Source: Thermoanaerobacterales bacterium (lineage in GTDB: Bacteria > Bacillota > Thermosediminibacteria > Thermosediminibacterales > Tepidanaerobacteraceae). From it: a DNA stretch of 61,845 nt. Under the pieces are notes generated by a model, which saw only the letters and a program-made list of their open reading frames with translations, searched no databases and was not told the DNA's origin. The stretch is taken from NCBI GenBank assembly GCA_012840135.1, contig DUMA01000039.1, forward strand, positions 1-61,845. The letters are read 5' to 3'. The translations under genes were made by a program, and so were the position numbers. Positions 18,070 through 27,824 of the stretch are shown here, piece by piece (the stretch's first letter is position 1; the number at the start of each line of letters is the position of its first letter).

Positions 18070-18228
18070 CCTCCCCTTACCACGCTTACGAGGTTAGCTG
18101 CCGGGTTCGGGTCGAAGAGTGTAACCCTACCCCTTGATCAAGAATATAAATAATACTCCCGGTCGAAGGGGATTCACCCCATAAATCTGGGTCCCCCGCT
18201 TCTTTCCCGTGGGAAAGAACTCAGCGTT
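18070..18228 (-). promoter_or_regulatory. Cyclic-di-AMP (ydaO/yuaA) riboswitch
   Basis: The - strand carries conserved ydaO blocks in order: CGCTGAG, CGGGGGACCCA, GGGGTGAATCCC, GGGTAGGGTTACACTC, TTCGACCCGA, and GGCAGCTAACCTCGTAAGCG. This is the consensus of the c-di-AMP-sensing aptamer. Known family members control potassium transport, cell-wall hydrolases and osmolyte genes. Here it leads an operon for an opine-dehydrogenase-like protein and a B12 mutase-like protein. Confidence 0.92.
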
Positions 18229-18262
18229 CAAGATTGAAGTCCTTTATTTTATTGTAAAAAGT

Positions 18263-18291
18263 ATTATACCATAGTTTAACAATGCTGTCAA
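18263..18291 (-). promoter_or_regulatory. Consensus promoter for the c-di-AMP riboswitch operon
   Basis: On the - strand TTGACA (18291-18286), a 17-base spacer and TATAAT (18268-18263). It predicts transcription starting about 30 bases before the aptamer. The stretch 18,292-18,486 holds no convincing gene. Confidence 0.85.
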
Positions 18292-18486
18292 TAATCATTT
18301 TCAGATGCTTTCAGGGGGATTATACCAACCGCTTCAGCAATGCTTCCCTTTCACCGTATATGAAATCAATGGGCGGAATTTCCGGCAGGGTGTAGCATCC
18401 CGGTTTTTGTCTGAGACTGGCTCTGGCAGAGGACTATGCCTGCCACTTCCATGTCAGGACTCTCCAAATTGGCAATCCTTCCAGCC

Positions 18487-19011
18487 TCATAGCCGGGCCC
18501 CTTCCAATCCCAGCAGGAATTTTTTGAGCACCAGGCCGCCGCCGTAACCCACCAGCGAACCATCGCTGCCAACCACCCGGTGGCAGGGCACCACGATGGG
18601 CACGGGGTTTTTGTTGTTGGCCCCTCCCACCGCTCTGGAAGCTCGGGGTTTGCCGATAGCTCTGGCGATATCGCCGTAGCTGGCTGTCTTTCCATAGGGT
18701 ATTTTAAGAAGCTGCAGCCATACCTTTTTCTGAAAATCGGTGCCCCTGAGGTCCAGTGGTACTGTAAACTGCTTTAACTTTCCATCAAAATACAGCAGGA
18801 GTTCTTCCCGGGCTTTATTATTGATGGGGCTTTTTTCTCCTCTGGCATCCTCATCCCATAAATCACAATTTCCGCAGGCCTTCTTCAATACATCCATAAA
18901 GCGCTCTTCCGATTCCCCCGGCAACCCTACACAGCACAGGCCCTTCCGGGTGGAAGCTATCATAAGCCTTCCTATCCTTGTATCAATGCGCCGGTAGTAG
19001 ATTGTTTCCAT
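18487..19011 (-). CDS. ogt: Methylated-DNA-protein-cysteine methyltransferase
   Basis: About 174 residues with the acceptor motif VPCHRVVG, the helix-turn-helix region KIPYGKTASYGDIARAIG and the Asn hinge AVGGANNKNP. It removes O6-methyl groups from guanine by irreversible transfer to its own Cys. The start at 19011 lies 8 bases after GGAGG; a longer frame to 19029 would begin before this site. It is transcribed divergently from the SplB-like gene, so two DNA-repair genes may share control. Confidence 0.92.
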   Translation of the reverse strand: METIYYRRIDTRIGRLMIASTRKGLCCVGLPGESEERFMDVLKKACGNCDLWDEDARGEKSPINNKAREELLLYFDGKLKQFTVPLDLRGTDFQKKVWLQLLKIPYGKTASYGDIARAIGKPRASRAVGGANNKNPVPIVVPCHRVVGSDGSLVGYGGGLVLKKFLLGLEGARL

Positions 19012-19051
19012 AAAAAAGACCTCCTGCAAAAGCTTTCAAAAACGGCAAAAA

Positions 19052-19074
19052 ATTATTGATTCTACATCAATAAT
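19052..19074. promoter_or_regulatory. Operator-like inverted repeat between ogt and the SplB-like gene
   Basis: A perfect 9-base inverted repeat, ATTATTGAT and ATCAATAAT, separated by 5 bases, in the 145-base divergent intergenic region. It has the size and symmetry of a dimeric repressor site. The regulator is unknown. Confidence 0.4.
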
Positions 19075-19156
19075 ATCACCTCAATATATGTAAAGGCAAG
19101 ACAATTATGAAATATACAAGAGCCTTATGGGAAAAACTAAAGTAGAGGTGAATATA

Positions 19157-20182
19157 ATGGATATGTTTTTACCCAAAAGGGCTTTATTTGAGAGAGAGGC
19201 ACTGGATTACGCCGTGGGACGGCAAATTTATTATGAAATGCAGCAGCTCGGAGTGGAAACATCATTTATCGGTTCTCACAACAGGGTGACGGGGATCCCC
19301 GGCAAGACCCCTCAGGATGCATTTTTCGAATCCAAGAGGACTCTGGTGGTGGGAGTTCGCAGGAGCCTTGATTTTCAGACCTGCAGACCCTCGGCCCATT
19401 ACCAGCTTCCACTGGTAACCGGGTGTACGGGGGAATGTGAATACTGCTATCTGAACACCACCCTTGGGAAAAAACCGTATGTAAGAGTCTATGTAAATAT
19501 AGATCAAATCCTGAAAAGAGCCCAAGAATATATTTCCATGAGAAAACCGGAGGTCACCATTTTCGAAGGAGCCGCCACGTCGGACCCTCTTCCGGTGGAA
19601 CCCTACACCGGAGCATTAAAAAAGGCCATTGAATTTTTCGGTTCTACTCAAAATGGGCTATTCCGGTTCGTCACCAAATTCACCAACGTCGAATCCCTGC
19701 TGGACGCCGCACACCGCGGCAGGACCACAATCCGCTTCAGCATTAACAGCCAGTTTATAATAAAAAATTTTGAACACAGAACCCCTTCCGCCCAGGAGCG
19801 CATCTCGACTGCCGCAAAAGTCGCCGGAGCCGGCTATCCTCTGGGTTTTATAATAGGTCCCATTTTTCACTACCCGGGCTGGAGACAGGACTACGAAGAA
19901 ATGCTTGAAAGGCTTGGCACGGAACTGAATGCCGCGGCAGGTTCTGCCATAAGTTTTGAACTTATCACCCACAGGTTTACCCGCCGGGCAAAAAAGAACA
20001 TACTGGAGGTGTTTCCCCGCACGAAACTGCCCATGGATGAAAAACAGAGAGTTTTTAAATACGGTCAGTTTGGTTACGGAAAATATGTATACCCAGGGGA
20101 AAAAATGGATGAAATGAAAAATTTCTTCGAGGAAAAAATCCGGGAAATTTTTCCCCGAAGTAAGATACTGTACTTTGTATAA
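19157..20182 (+). CDS. splB: Spore photoproduct lyase-like radical SAM protein
   Basis: About 341 residues, collinear with B. subtilis SplB. The iron-sulfur motif C90-x3-C94-x2-C97 (CTGECEYCYL) is present, as are RFVTKF, RFSINSQF, YPLGFIIGPI and FELITHRFT. SplB reverses the spore photoproduct thymine dimer in DNA at germination. The region that normally reads EA-x-CTSD reads EGAATSD here, so the hydrogen-donor Cys (Cys141 in B. subtilis) is Ala140. The start at 19157 lies just after GAGGTG. Either the donor role is filled by another residue or the protein acts differently. Confidence 0.85.
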   Translation: MDMFLPKRALFEREALDYAVGRQIYYEMQQLGVETSFIGSHNRVTGIPGKTPQDAFFESKRTLVVGVRRSLDFQTCRPSAHYQLPLVTGCTGECEYCYLNTTLGKKPYVRVYVNIDQILKRAQEYISMRKPEVTIFEGAATSDPLPVEPYTGALKKAIEFFGSTQNGLFRFVTKFTNVESLLDAAHRGRTTIRFSINSQFIIKNFEHRTPSAQERISTAAKVAGAGYPLGFIIGPIFHYPGWRQDYEEMLERLGTELNAAAGSAISFELITHRFTRRAKKNILEVFPRTKLPMDEKQRVFKYGQFGYGKYVYPGEKMDEMKNFFEEKIREIFPRSKILYFV

Positions 20183-20184
20183 TT

Positions 20185-22677
20185 TTAAGCCTGTTCTCCG
20201 TCGTATACTCTTTCGGCCACTTTTACACCCTCCAGGGCATCTTTTGCGTAAAAGTCCGCACCTATTTTTTCGGCCAGAGGTCGGGTCATAACCGCCCCTC
20301 CCACTACCACCCTGCAGTCGGGATCGAGGTTTTTTATATCCAGAATGGTGCGTTCCATGGCGGGTATGCTGGTGGTCATAAGGGCGCTGAGCCCAACCAG
20401 CCTGATTCCCGGATGTTTCATCAGTTCCTCGGTGATTTTTTCCGAGGCCACATCTTTTCCGAGGTCAATAACTTCAAAGCCGTAATTTTCCATGATCACC
20501 TTCACAATGTTCTTGCCTATGTCGTGAATGTCACCCTTTACCGTTGCCAGCACGACCTTCCCTCTGGATTTTTTTTGATCGGCCGGGAAGCGTTCCTTCA
20601 ACAGTTTAAAAATTTCCTGGGCAGCTTCGGCCGACTGGATCAGCTGCGGAAGAAAAAACTCTCCGAGCTCGTATTTTACCCCTACCTCTTTCAGAGCCGG
20701 AACTATTATCTCATCGACAATTTCCAAAGGACCCTTTCCGGCGCCGAGCAAATCCTTTAAAATATCGCCCGCCACATTCCTCCTGCCTTCAAGGATGCAA
20801 TCGTAAAGCCTTCGGCCCATATCCGCCGCCGTTTCGGCTCCATTCTCTTTTTCTCCTGCCGCCGGTTCCGTTTTTTGCTTTTTGCTCGGCTCCCCGTCTT
20901 TTTCTCCCCAATAAGCAATGAAATCCGCAGCATTTTTATCCCTGCCCGTCAGCACATTGGCAGCCCTTATTACTTCCCAGACCTCCGGATCCAGGGGGTT
21001 TACGATGGGAAGGTCCAGACCTGCTCCCAGGGCCATGGACAGATACGCGCCGTTCAGGGAAGACCTTCCGGGAAGGCCGTAAGAGACATTGGTGATACCG
21101 AGGGTGGTAAGACATCCCAGTTCCTCTTTCACCATGCGCAGAGCCCTGATCGCCTCCATCACGTATTCCTGCTGGGCTCCGGCGGTGAGGACCAGGCAGT
21201 CCACCACCACATCCTGCCTGCGAATGCCGTATTCTTCGGCACGTTCTACAATCCTCCTGGCAATTTTGACCCTTTCCTCCGCCTTTTGAGGTATCCCCCT
21301 CTCATCCATGGCAAGGGCTACCACTGCAGCTCCGTATTTTTTTACGAGGGGAAGAAGTCTTTCCATTCGTTTTTCGCTGCCATTTACTGAATTTACCAGC
21401 GCCCTGCCGGCATATACCTTCAAGCCTTCCTCCAGCACATCCGCCCCGGAGCTATCAAGACACAGGGGCAAGTCCACCACCGTCTGGAGCCTGAGTACAA
21501 CTTGCCTCATGAGGGTGCGCTCATCTATTCCGGCAGCCCCGATATTCACATCCAGGATATGGGCGCCGGCCTTTTTCTGGTTTAAAGCCTTTTCTATCAC
21601 GCTGCTCAGCGACCCCTGTTTCAACTCTTCGATCATGACTTTTTTACCGGTGGGATTTATCCTGTCGCCGATGATTTTTACAGGCTCTTTTGGCGAAACA
21701 AAAAACGTCTTTTTATCCGAACAGAGAATAAGCATTGGTGAAATACTATTTGACGAACCATCGGCATTATCTGAAAGCTCAAGGCCCGGTCGACCCGTCA
21801 GCGCTTTGGGCTTCATTCCGGACAGTACTTCTTTGAGCAGCCTGATGTGCTCCGGCGTGGTGCCGCAGCAGCCCCCGATGGCGTTTACGCCTATTTTTGC
21901 AAGTTTTTTGCAGTGTTCGGCAAAATCCTGCGGTGTCAAGCGGTAAACCGCCCTGCCGTCTATGAGTTCGGGAATTCCCGCATTGGGCTGCACAATCAGG
22001 GGAACGTTGAATCCGGCCATTTCCGTCAGGGCCTCTGCCATTTTGTCGGGGCCCAGAGAACAGTTGAGGCCCACCATATCCGCTCCCAGTGATGAAAGGA
22101 CCACCAGGGCCGTAATGGGGTCGGTGCCCATCAGGGTCTTCCCGGATTCCTCAAAGGTCATGGTGACCGCCACAGGTATGGAAGCAAGTTCTTTTGCGGC
22201 AATCAGCGCCGCCCGGGCTTCCTGAAGTTGGCTCATGGTCTCGATGACTATAAGGTCAGGCCCGGCTTCCAGAGCGCTTTCCATCTGCTCCCGGAATACA
22301 TGGCAGGCTTCTTCAAAACTCAAATTTCCGTAAGGTTCCATCAGCATTCCCGTGGGACCTACGGAAAGAGCTACCAGAGCACGGCCGCCGGAAGCCTTTC
22401 TTGCGATTTCCACGGCCCTGAAATTCATTTCTCCTGCCCTGTCAGAAAGCCCGAAGTTCTGTAGTTTTATGCGGTTGGCCCCGAAAGTGTTGGTTTCTAC
22501 CACATCGGCCCCAGCCCGGATATACGCTTTATGTATTTCTTCCACCCTTTCCGGATGACTTATGTTCCAGCCCTCGGGACATTCGCCGGGCAAAAGGCCC
22601 CTCCTCATGAGCTCGGTGCCCATGGCACCATCAAAGATGAGAATGCGTTCTTTCAGTATTTCTTTTAAATCCTCCAT
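20185..22677 (-). CDS. metH: Cobalamin-dependent methionine synthase, short form
   Basis: An 830-residue protein with three modules. Residues 1 to about 290 are the homocysteine S-methyltransferase domain, with GLNCSLGP and GGCCGT supplying the zinc cysteines. About 325-590 is the methyltetrahydrofolate (pterin) domain (IGDRINPTGKK). About 630-830 is the B12 cap and binding domain with GDIHDIGKNI. The C-terminal AdoMet reactivation domain of E. coli MetH is absent, as in other anaerobe MetH proteins. It methylates homocysteine using methyl-folate from MetF, and is the last gene of the SAM-riboswitch operon. Its end lies 2 bases from the convergent splB stop. Confidence 0.93.
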   Translation of the reverse strand: MEDLKEILKERILIFDGAMGTELMRRGLLPGECPEGWNISHPERVEEIHKAYIRAGADVVETNTFGANRIKLQNFGLSDRAGEMNFRAVEIARKASGGRALVALSVGPTGMLMEPYGNLSFEEACHVFREQMESALEAGPDLIVIETMSQLQEARAALIAAKELASIPVAVTMTFEESGKTLMGTDPITALVVLSSLGADMVGLNCSLGPDKMAEALTEMAGFNVPLIVQPNAGIPELIDGRAVYRLTPQDFAEHCKKLAKIGVNAIGGCCGTTPEHIRLLKEVLSGMKPKALTGRPGLELSDNADGSSNSISPMLILCSDKKTFFVSPKEPVKIIGDRINPTGKKVMIEELKQGSLSSVIEKALNQKKAGAHILDVNIGAAGIDERTLMRQVVLRLQTVVDLPLCLDSSGADVLEEGLKVYAGRALVNSVNGSEKRMERLLPLVKKYGAAVVALAMDERGIPQKAEERVKIARRIVERAEEYGIRRQDVVVDCLVLTAGAQQEYVMEAIRALRMVKEELGCLTTLGITNVSYGLPGRSSLNGAYLSMALGAGLDLPIVNPLDPEVWEVIRAANVLTGRDKNAADFIAYWGEKDGEPSKKQKTEPAAGEKENGAETAADMGRRLYDCILEGRRNVAGDILKDLLGAGKGPLEIVDEIIVPALKEVGVKYELGEFFLPQLIQSAEAAQEIFKLLKERFPADQKKSRGKVVLATVKGDIHDIGKNIVKVIMENYGFEVIDLGKDVASEKITEELMKHPGIRLVGLSALMTTSIPAMERTILDIKNLDPDCRVVVGGAVMTRPLAEKIGADFYAKDALEGVKVAERVYDGEQA

Positions 22678-22705
22678 AAACGTAAATCCTCCATTTTAAC
22701 CTTTT

Positions 22706-22745
22706 AAAAAATACAAACAGGAGCTTCTCAATTAGAAGATGCTCC
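22706..22745 (-). terminator. Possible weak terminator between metF and metH
   Basis: GGAGC/GCTCC and TTCT/AGAA arms form an interrupted stem in the gap, and a T run follows some bases downstream on the - strand. It may reduce readthrough into metH or simply be an mRNA hairpin. Confidence 0.35.
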
Positions 22746-22759
22746 TTCATCGGTCATCG

Positions 22760-23662
22760 TCACGATATGCCCGAGGCGTCATTGACCTTTTCAACGGACA
22801 GGCCGATACCTTTTATTATCTGAACCGCCGCCTCAACATCGCCTAGGGGCATCAGGTGGATCCCGCATCCCCTTTCCCTGATCCCCTCTGCCAGCTCCCG
22901 GGATATCTCTACGCCTTCCCGGCGCCCCCTTTTCATCCTGTCTATTATCTTGAGGGGAATATTAACTCCCTCCACCCGGCTGTTGAAATTTATGGCCATG
23001 CGCTGGCTCTTCAAGGGCATTATCCCGACCAATATCGGCACATCCAGCAATAATGCCTTTTCAAGAAATCGGTCCAGGACATCCATGTCATAAACAGGCT
23101 GGGTCTGTATAAAATTCGCTCCGCAATCGATCTTTTCCTTCATTTTTTCAATTTCCCTGCCTAGATCTTCTGCAGCAGGGTTTGCCGCAGTGCCTATGAA
23201 AAAGTCGGTGGAACCTTCCAGGGTGTTGTTCGCCAGGTCCCTGCCATTATTCAGAGTATCTATGATCCTGATGAGCCCTTTGGAGTCCACTTCGAAGACC
23301 CCTGCAGCACCGGGATGGTCGCCTTTGTCCGGCGTATCTCCAGTCACCGCGAAGATATTTTTAATGCCCAGAGCCCAGGCCCCTAAAAGTTCCGACTGAA
23401 TACCGATGATATTCCTATCCCTGCAGGTCATATGAGGTATGGCCTCCATGCCTGCCTTCTCCTGGATGATATGGGCCAGCTGTATCGAACCCATCCTTAC
23501 ATGAGCCATGGGGTTATCGCATATGTTCACGGCATCCGCCATATCCTTTAATTCACTGATATCCTGAAGTATCCGGTTCAAATACGTCCCCTTGGGAGAA
23601 CTTATTTCCACCGTCACGGTAAACTGTCCGCTTTTGAGCTTGTTTTTAAAATTACTGGACAT
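22760..23662 (-). CDS. metF: Methylenetetrahydrofolate reductase
   Basis: About 300 residues with the MTHFR beta/alpha barrel: VTVEISSPKG at the N-terminus, HMTCRDRN, NIFAVTGDTP and ANFIQTQPVYD. It reduces methylene-tetrahydrofolate to methyl-tetrahydrofolate, supplying MetH encoded downstream. The start at 23662 is preferred because AGGAG lies about 10 bases upstream; the ATG at 23671 almost abuts it. Confidence 0.9.
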   Translation of the reverse strand: MSSNFKNKLKSGQFTVTVEISSPKGTYLNRILQDISELKDMADAVNICDNPMAHVRMGSIQLAHIIQEKAGMEAIPHMTCRDRNIIGIQSELLGAWALGIKNIFAVTGDTPDKGDHPGAAGVFEVDSKGLIRIIDTLNNGRDLANNTLEGSTDFFIGTAANPAAEDLGREIEKMKEKIDCGANFIQTQPVYDMDVLDRFLEKALLLDVPILVGIMPLKSQRMAINFNSRVEGVNIPLKIIDRMKRGRREGVEISRELAEGIRERGCGIHLMPLGDVEAAVQIIKGIGLSVEKVNDASGIS

Positions 23663-23714
23663 ATCTTTCATACTCCTATCATTAAATGTATAAATGTAAA
23701 CACGCCGCCGGAAC

Positions 23715-24866
23715 TTATATATTATTCCTGAAACCCCGGTTTATATGTTCGGTCAGATATCTGCCACCGTCTATGGTTTCTTCCGCTCCTTCCAGAAATT
23801 CCTTCACCATCGGTGAAAGCTGGTCGAAATCTATCAAAAAAGCGTCATGGCCCTGGCAGGATTTTATTTCTTTATATTCCCCGTATCCCCCTGCGGTATT
23901 GAGTCTCCTGATAAAATTCCTCATATCGTCGGGGAAATACAGCATATCCGTATCGATGCCTATCATCAGCACCCGGGCCTTTATGCGCCGTATGGTCCTT
24001 TCCAGAGAACCGTAAGGTTTTGAAATATCATGTTCATTCATGGCCCTGACAAGATAAAGATACGTGTTGGCATCAAAGCGCTTCACGAAAGATTCCCCGT
24101 GATGCTCCAGATAGCTTTCCACCCGGAAAAGACCGGTATCCGGGTCCACTTCCCGGTCAAACCGCCGCTTGAAAAGCTCATCGCTCTTATACGTAATGGT
24201 ACCTATCATCCTGGCCAGAGAAAGGCCTTTTGCAGGCTGGCCGCGTTCGAAGTAATTACCGTTCCTCCATTCGGGATCGCTCTCTATGGCCTTTATGCCC
24301 AGGTAATTGAAAGCTATGGCCAGAGGGGAAAGTTTATGGGTAGCGGCAATGGGCACCACCGCTTCAACGAAATCCGGGAAGGTGACGGCCCATTCCAGTG
24401 CCTGCATGCCACCCATAGAACCGCCGATGGCCAGCTTCAATTTTTTTACCCCGAGATGATCCAGCAGCACCTTCTGGAGCCTCACCATATCCCTGATGTT
24501 TATGGAGGGAAAATCCATGCCATAAGGTTTGCCTGTAGCAGGGTTCCGGGATGTGGGACCGGTAGTGCCCCGGCACCCTCCCAGAACATTGGAACATATG
24601 ACATAATATTTTTCGGTATCCAGTGCCCTGCCCGGACCTATCATGGAGTCCCACCAGCCGGGTTTCGGGTCCTGGTGGGTGTAATACCCCGCTGCGTGGG
24701 CATCCCCGCTCAATGCATGAAGTACCAGGATGGCGTTGTCGCAATCTTCGTTCAGGTTGCCGTATGTTTCATAAGCCACCCGCACTTCTTCAAAGGTATA
24801 ACCGCTTTCGGTAGTAAAGGCTATCTCATCTCTGGTAAAGGAAAAGGATCTTTCTTTTACTATCAC
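23715..24866 (-). CDS. metX: Homoserine O-acetyltransferase
   Basis: A 383-residue alpha/beta-hydrolase. The nucleophile elbow is GGSMGGMQALEW, the acid is in IGIDTDMLYFP and the His in CQGHDAFLID. It acetylates homoserine with acetyl-CoA. The start is a GTG after AAAGGAGGG. It lies 19 bases behind metY, whose product uses O-acetylhomoserine. Some family members use succinyl-CoA, which sequence reading alone does not settle. Confidence 0.92.
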   Translation of the reverse strand: MIVKERSFSFTRDEIAFTTESGYTFEEVRVAYETYGNLNEDCDNAILVLHALSGDAHAAGYYTHQDPKPGWWDSMIGPGRALDTEKYYVICSNVLGGCRGTTGPTSRNPATGKPYGMDFPSINIRDMVRLQKVLLDHLGVKKLKLAIGGSMGGMQALEWAVTFPDFVEAVVPIAATHKLSPLAIAFNYLGIKAIESDPEWRNGNYFERGQPAKGLSLARMIGTITYKSDELFKRRFDREVDPDTGLFRVESYLEHHGESFVKRFDANTYLYLVRAMNEHDISKPYGSLERTIRRIKARVLMIGIDTDMLYFPDDMRNFIRRLNTAGGYGEYKEIKSCQGHDAFLIDFDQLSPMVKEFLEGAEETIDGGRYLTEHINRGFRNNI

Positions 24867-24885
24867 CGGTATCCCTCCTTTTCGA

Positions 24886-26346
<1,461 letters not shown>

Positions 26347-26390
26347 GTATATAACCTATCATCATATTCAGTTATAATTTATTGGAATTA

Positions 26391-26420
26391 ATTATACTTC
26401 ATGTCGGCTCGTTTTGTCAA
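26391..26420 (-). promoter_or_regulatory. Promoter of the methionine operon
   Basis: On the - strand TTGACA (26420-26415), an 18-base spacer and TATAAT (26396-26391). It lies inside the 3' end of the HD-domain gene, and its start would fall about 40 bases before the S-box. Confidence 0.75.
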
Positions 26421-27018
26421 TACTTTTTAAATACCCTTTCCGTATGGAATCTTCTATGACTTGCCTTGCATACTCCCAGAGTAAAGGCGCACTATCCTTC
26501 AAAAGCTCATTGCGCTTTAAAACCTTTTCACTCGTCACCCCCGGCTTTTTCCAGGTATGTCCGCGCGTATTGTAGTTAAGAATCAGCGGCTGCAGCCTGT
26601 CAAGACATGCTGCAAAGCGCGCCTCAGGAGTTTTCAACTCCTCAAACTCCAGCCAGAGCTCCCGGATTTCCCGGGCCTGATCCGCTGGCAGTATATCAAA
26701 CAGCCTTTTTGCAGCCTTCCGCTCCCGCTCTTCCTTGTCCTCCTGCCCTTTTTCATCGTAGCAAAAGGTGTCGCCTGCATCAATTTCTACAAGGTCATGT
26801 ATCAGGACCATTTTTACCACCCGCAAAACATCTATATCCTTTTCTGCAGCGTATTCCGACAGGAGGATGGCCATAACGGCCAGGTGCCACGAGTGTTCCG
26901 CATCATTTTCATTTCTTGAAGTCCCTATCACCACATTCTGCCTGAGAACCTGTTTTAATTTGTCGATTTCCACGATGAACTCTATTTGCCTGAGAAGCCT
27001 ATCATTGTCCACTTTCAA
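26392..27018 (-). CDS. HD-domain hydrolase (YfbR-like)
   Basis: A 208-residue protein with the HD metal motif: NDAEHSWHLA supplies the first His, LIHDLVEIDAGD the HD pair, and DRLQPLILNY the late Asp. It resembles the HD_3/YfbR group, whose characterised member is a deoxyribonucleotide 5'-monophosphatase. The substrate here is untested. It is on the same strand as metY but precedes the methionine promoter. Confidence 0.82.
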   Translation of the reverse strand: MKVDNDRLLRQIEFIVEIDKLKQVLRQNVVIGTSRNENDAEHSWHLAVMAILLSEYAAEKDIDVLRVVKMVLIHDLVEIDAGDTFCYDEKGQEDKEERERKAAKRLFDILPADQAREIRELWLEFEELKTPEARFAACLDRLQPLILNYNTRGHTWKKPGVTSEKVLKRNELLKDSAPLLWEYARQVIEDSIRKGYLKSIDKTSRHEV

Positions 27019-27109
27019 TCCTCCATGCTATTTTTTGTCGCAAAAAACGGGGCTTTAAGCCAGACGTATTCGATCCATGCCGGTTGAGACCGAACCTCAC
27101 ATGCTATTT

Positions 27110-27301
27110 TTACGTTTCTGCAACTGTTCTGTTCCTGTTTGTTATGCCTGAAATGTTTCTTTTTAATTCGTTATACCGCATGGTCCCGTTCTGACTTAAC
27201 ACCCACAGTATCGGAATCTGCCACTTTCCTCCGATGAGTTTTAACGCATACGATACGGGACAGGAATGAATTTCCCCGGAAAACTGCTTTTCCTTGGCCA
27301 T
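27110..27301 (-). pseudogene. HxlR-family transcriptional regulator, 3' truncated
   Basis: Only the N-terminal half of a winged-helix HxlR regulator remains: CPVSYALKLIGGKWQIPILW and MRYNELKRNISGITN. After that the frame turns to unrelated sequence and stops at 63 residues, where the family has 100-130. The ribosome binding site AAGGAG is intact. A divergent flavin-type gene fragment touches its 5' end. Confidence 0.7.
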
Positions 27302-27318
27302 GCCTTGTCTCCTTTGCT

Positions 27319-27571
27319 CATGTATAAACAGCTAAAGCAAAATCCGTATTTTAAGGTATGCACGACATCGCCCGACGGAAAATGGATGCGCCTTAAAGGC
27401 AAAGCCGTGTTTAATACTACTCCGGAAACAAAAGCCAGGGCGCTGGAAGTAATGCCTTCCCTCAAAAATTTATACTCGGTGTATGATTCCAGATTTGAGG
27501 TATTCTACGTAGAAGAAGGTGAAGCCACTTTCTACTCGATGACAGGCGAGCCCAGGACGGTAAAACTTTAA
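27319..27571 (+). pseudogene. PNPOx-like flavin protein, 5' truncated
   Basis: The C-terminal part of a pyridoxamine 5'-phosphate oxidase-family protein: NPYFKVCTTSPDGKWMRLKG and VYDSRFEVFYVEEGEATFYS. About the first third is missing, and no ribosome binding site precedes the frame. The usual divergent promoter region between an HxlR regulator and its target appears deleted. Confidence 0.65.
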
Positions 27572-27824
27572 TATAAGGACTAATCCATATTCTAATCTTA
27601 GGGATTTTTAATGCCACAATTTGTCTATTTTCAAGATTGACTGCTTTCCATACAAATCTAAATCAAATTTGAATTAAGGTATGAGTCTAAAGTTCAGGCT
27701 TTTAGTCTTTATTTATTATTTTTATATTTATAGTAGTATCATCATCCAAAATAAAAGCGAAAGCAGTGCGAAAATTTTTGAAGGGATTAAAGAGGAAAAA
27801 ACCTTATCCGAGGCTTATAAAGTT

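Noticed and set aside
20185..23662. Wood-Ljungdahl (acetogenesis) role for MetF and MetH
   Set aside because: They sit with metX and metY under a SAM riboswitch, which points to methionine synthesis; no acs genes are present.
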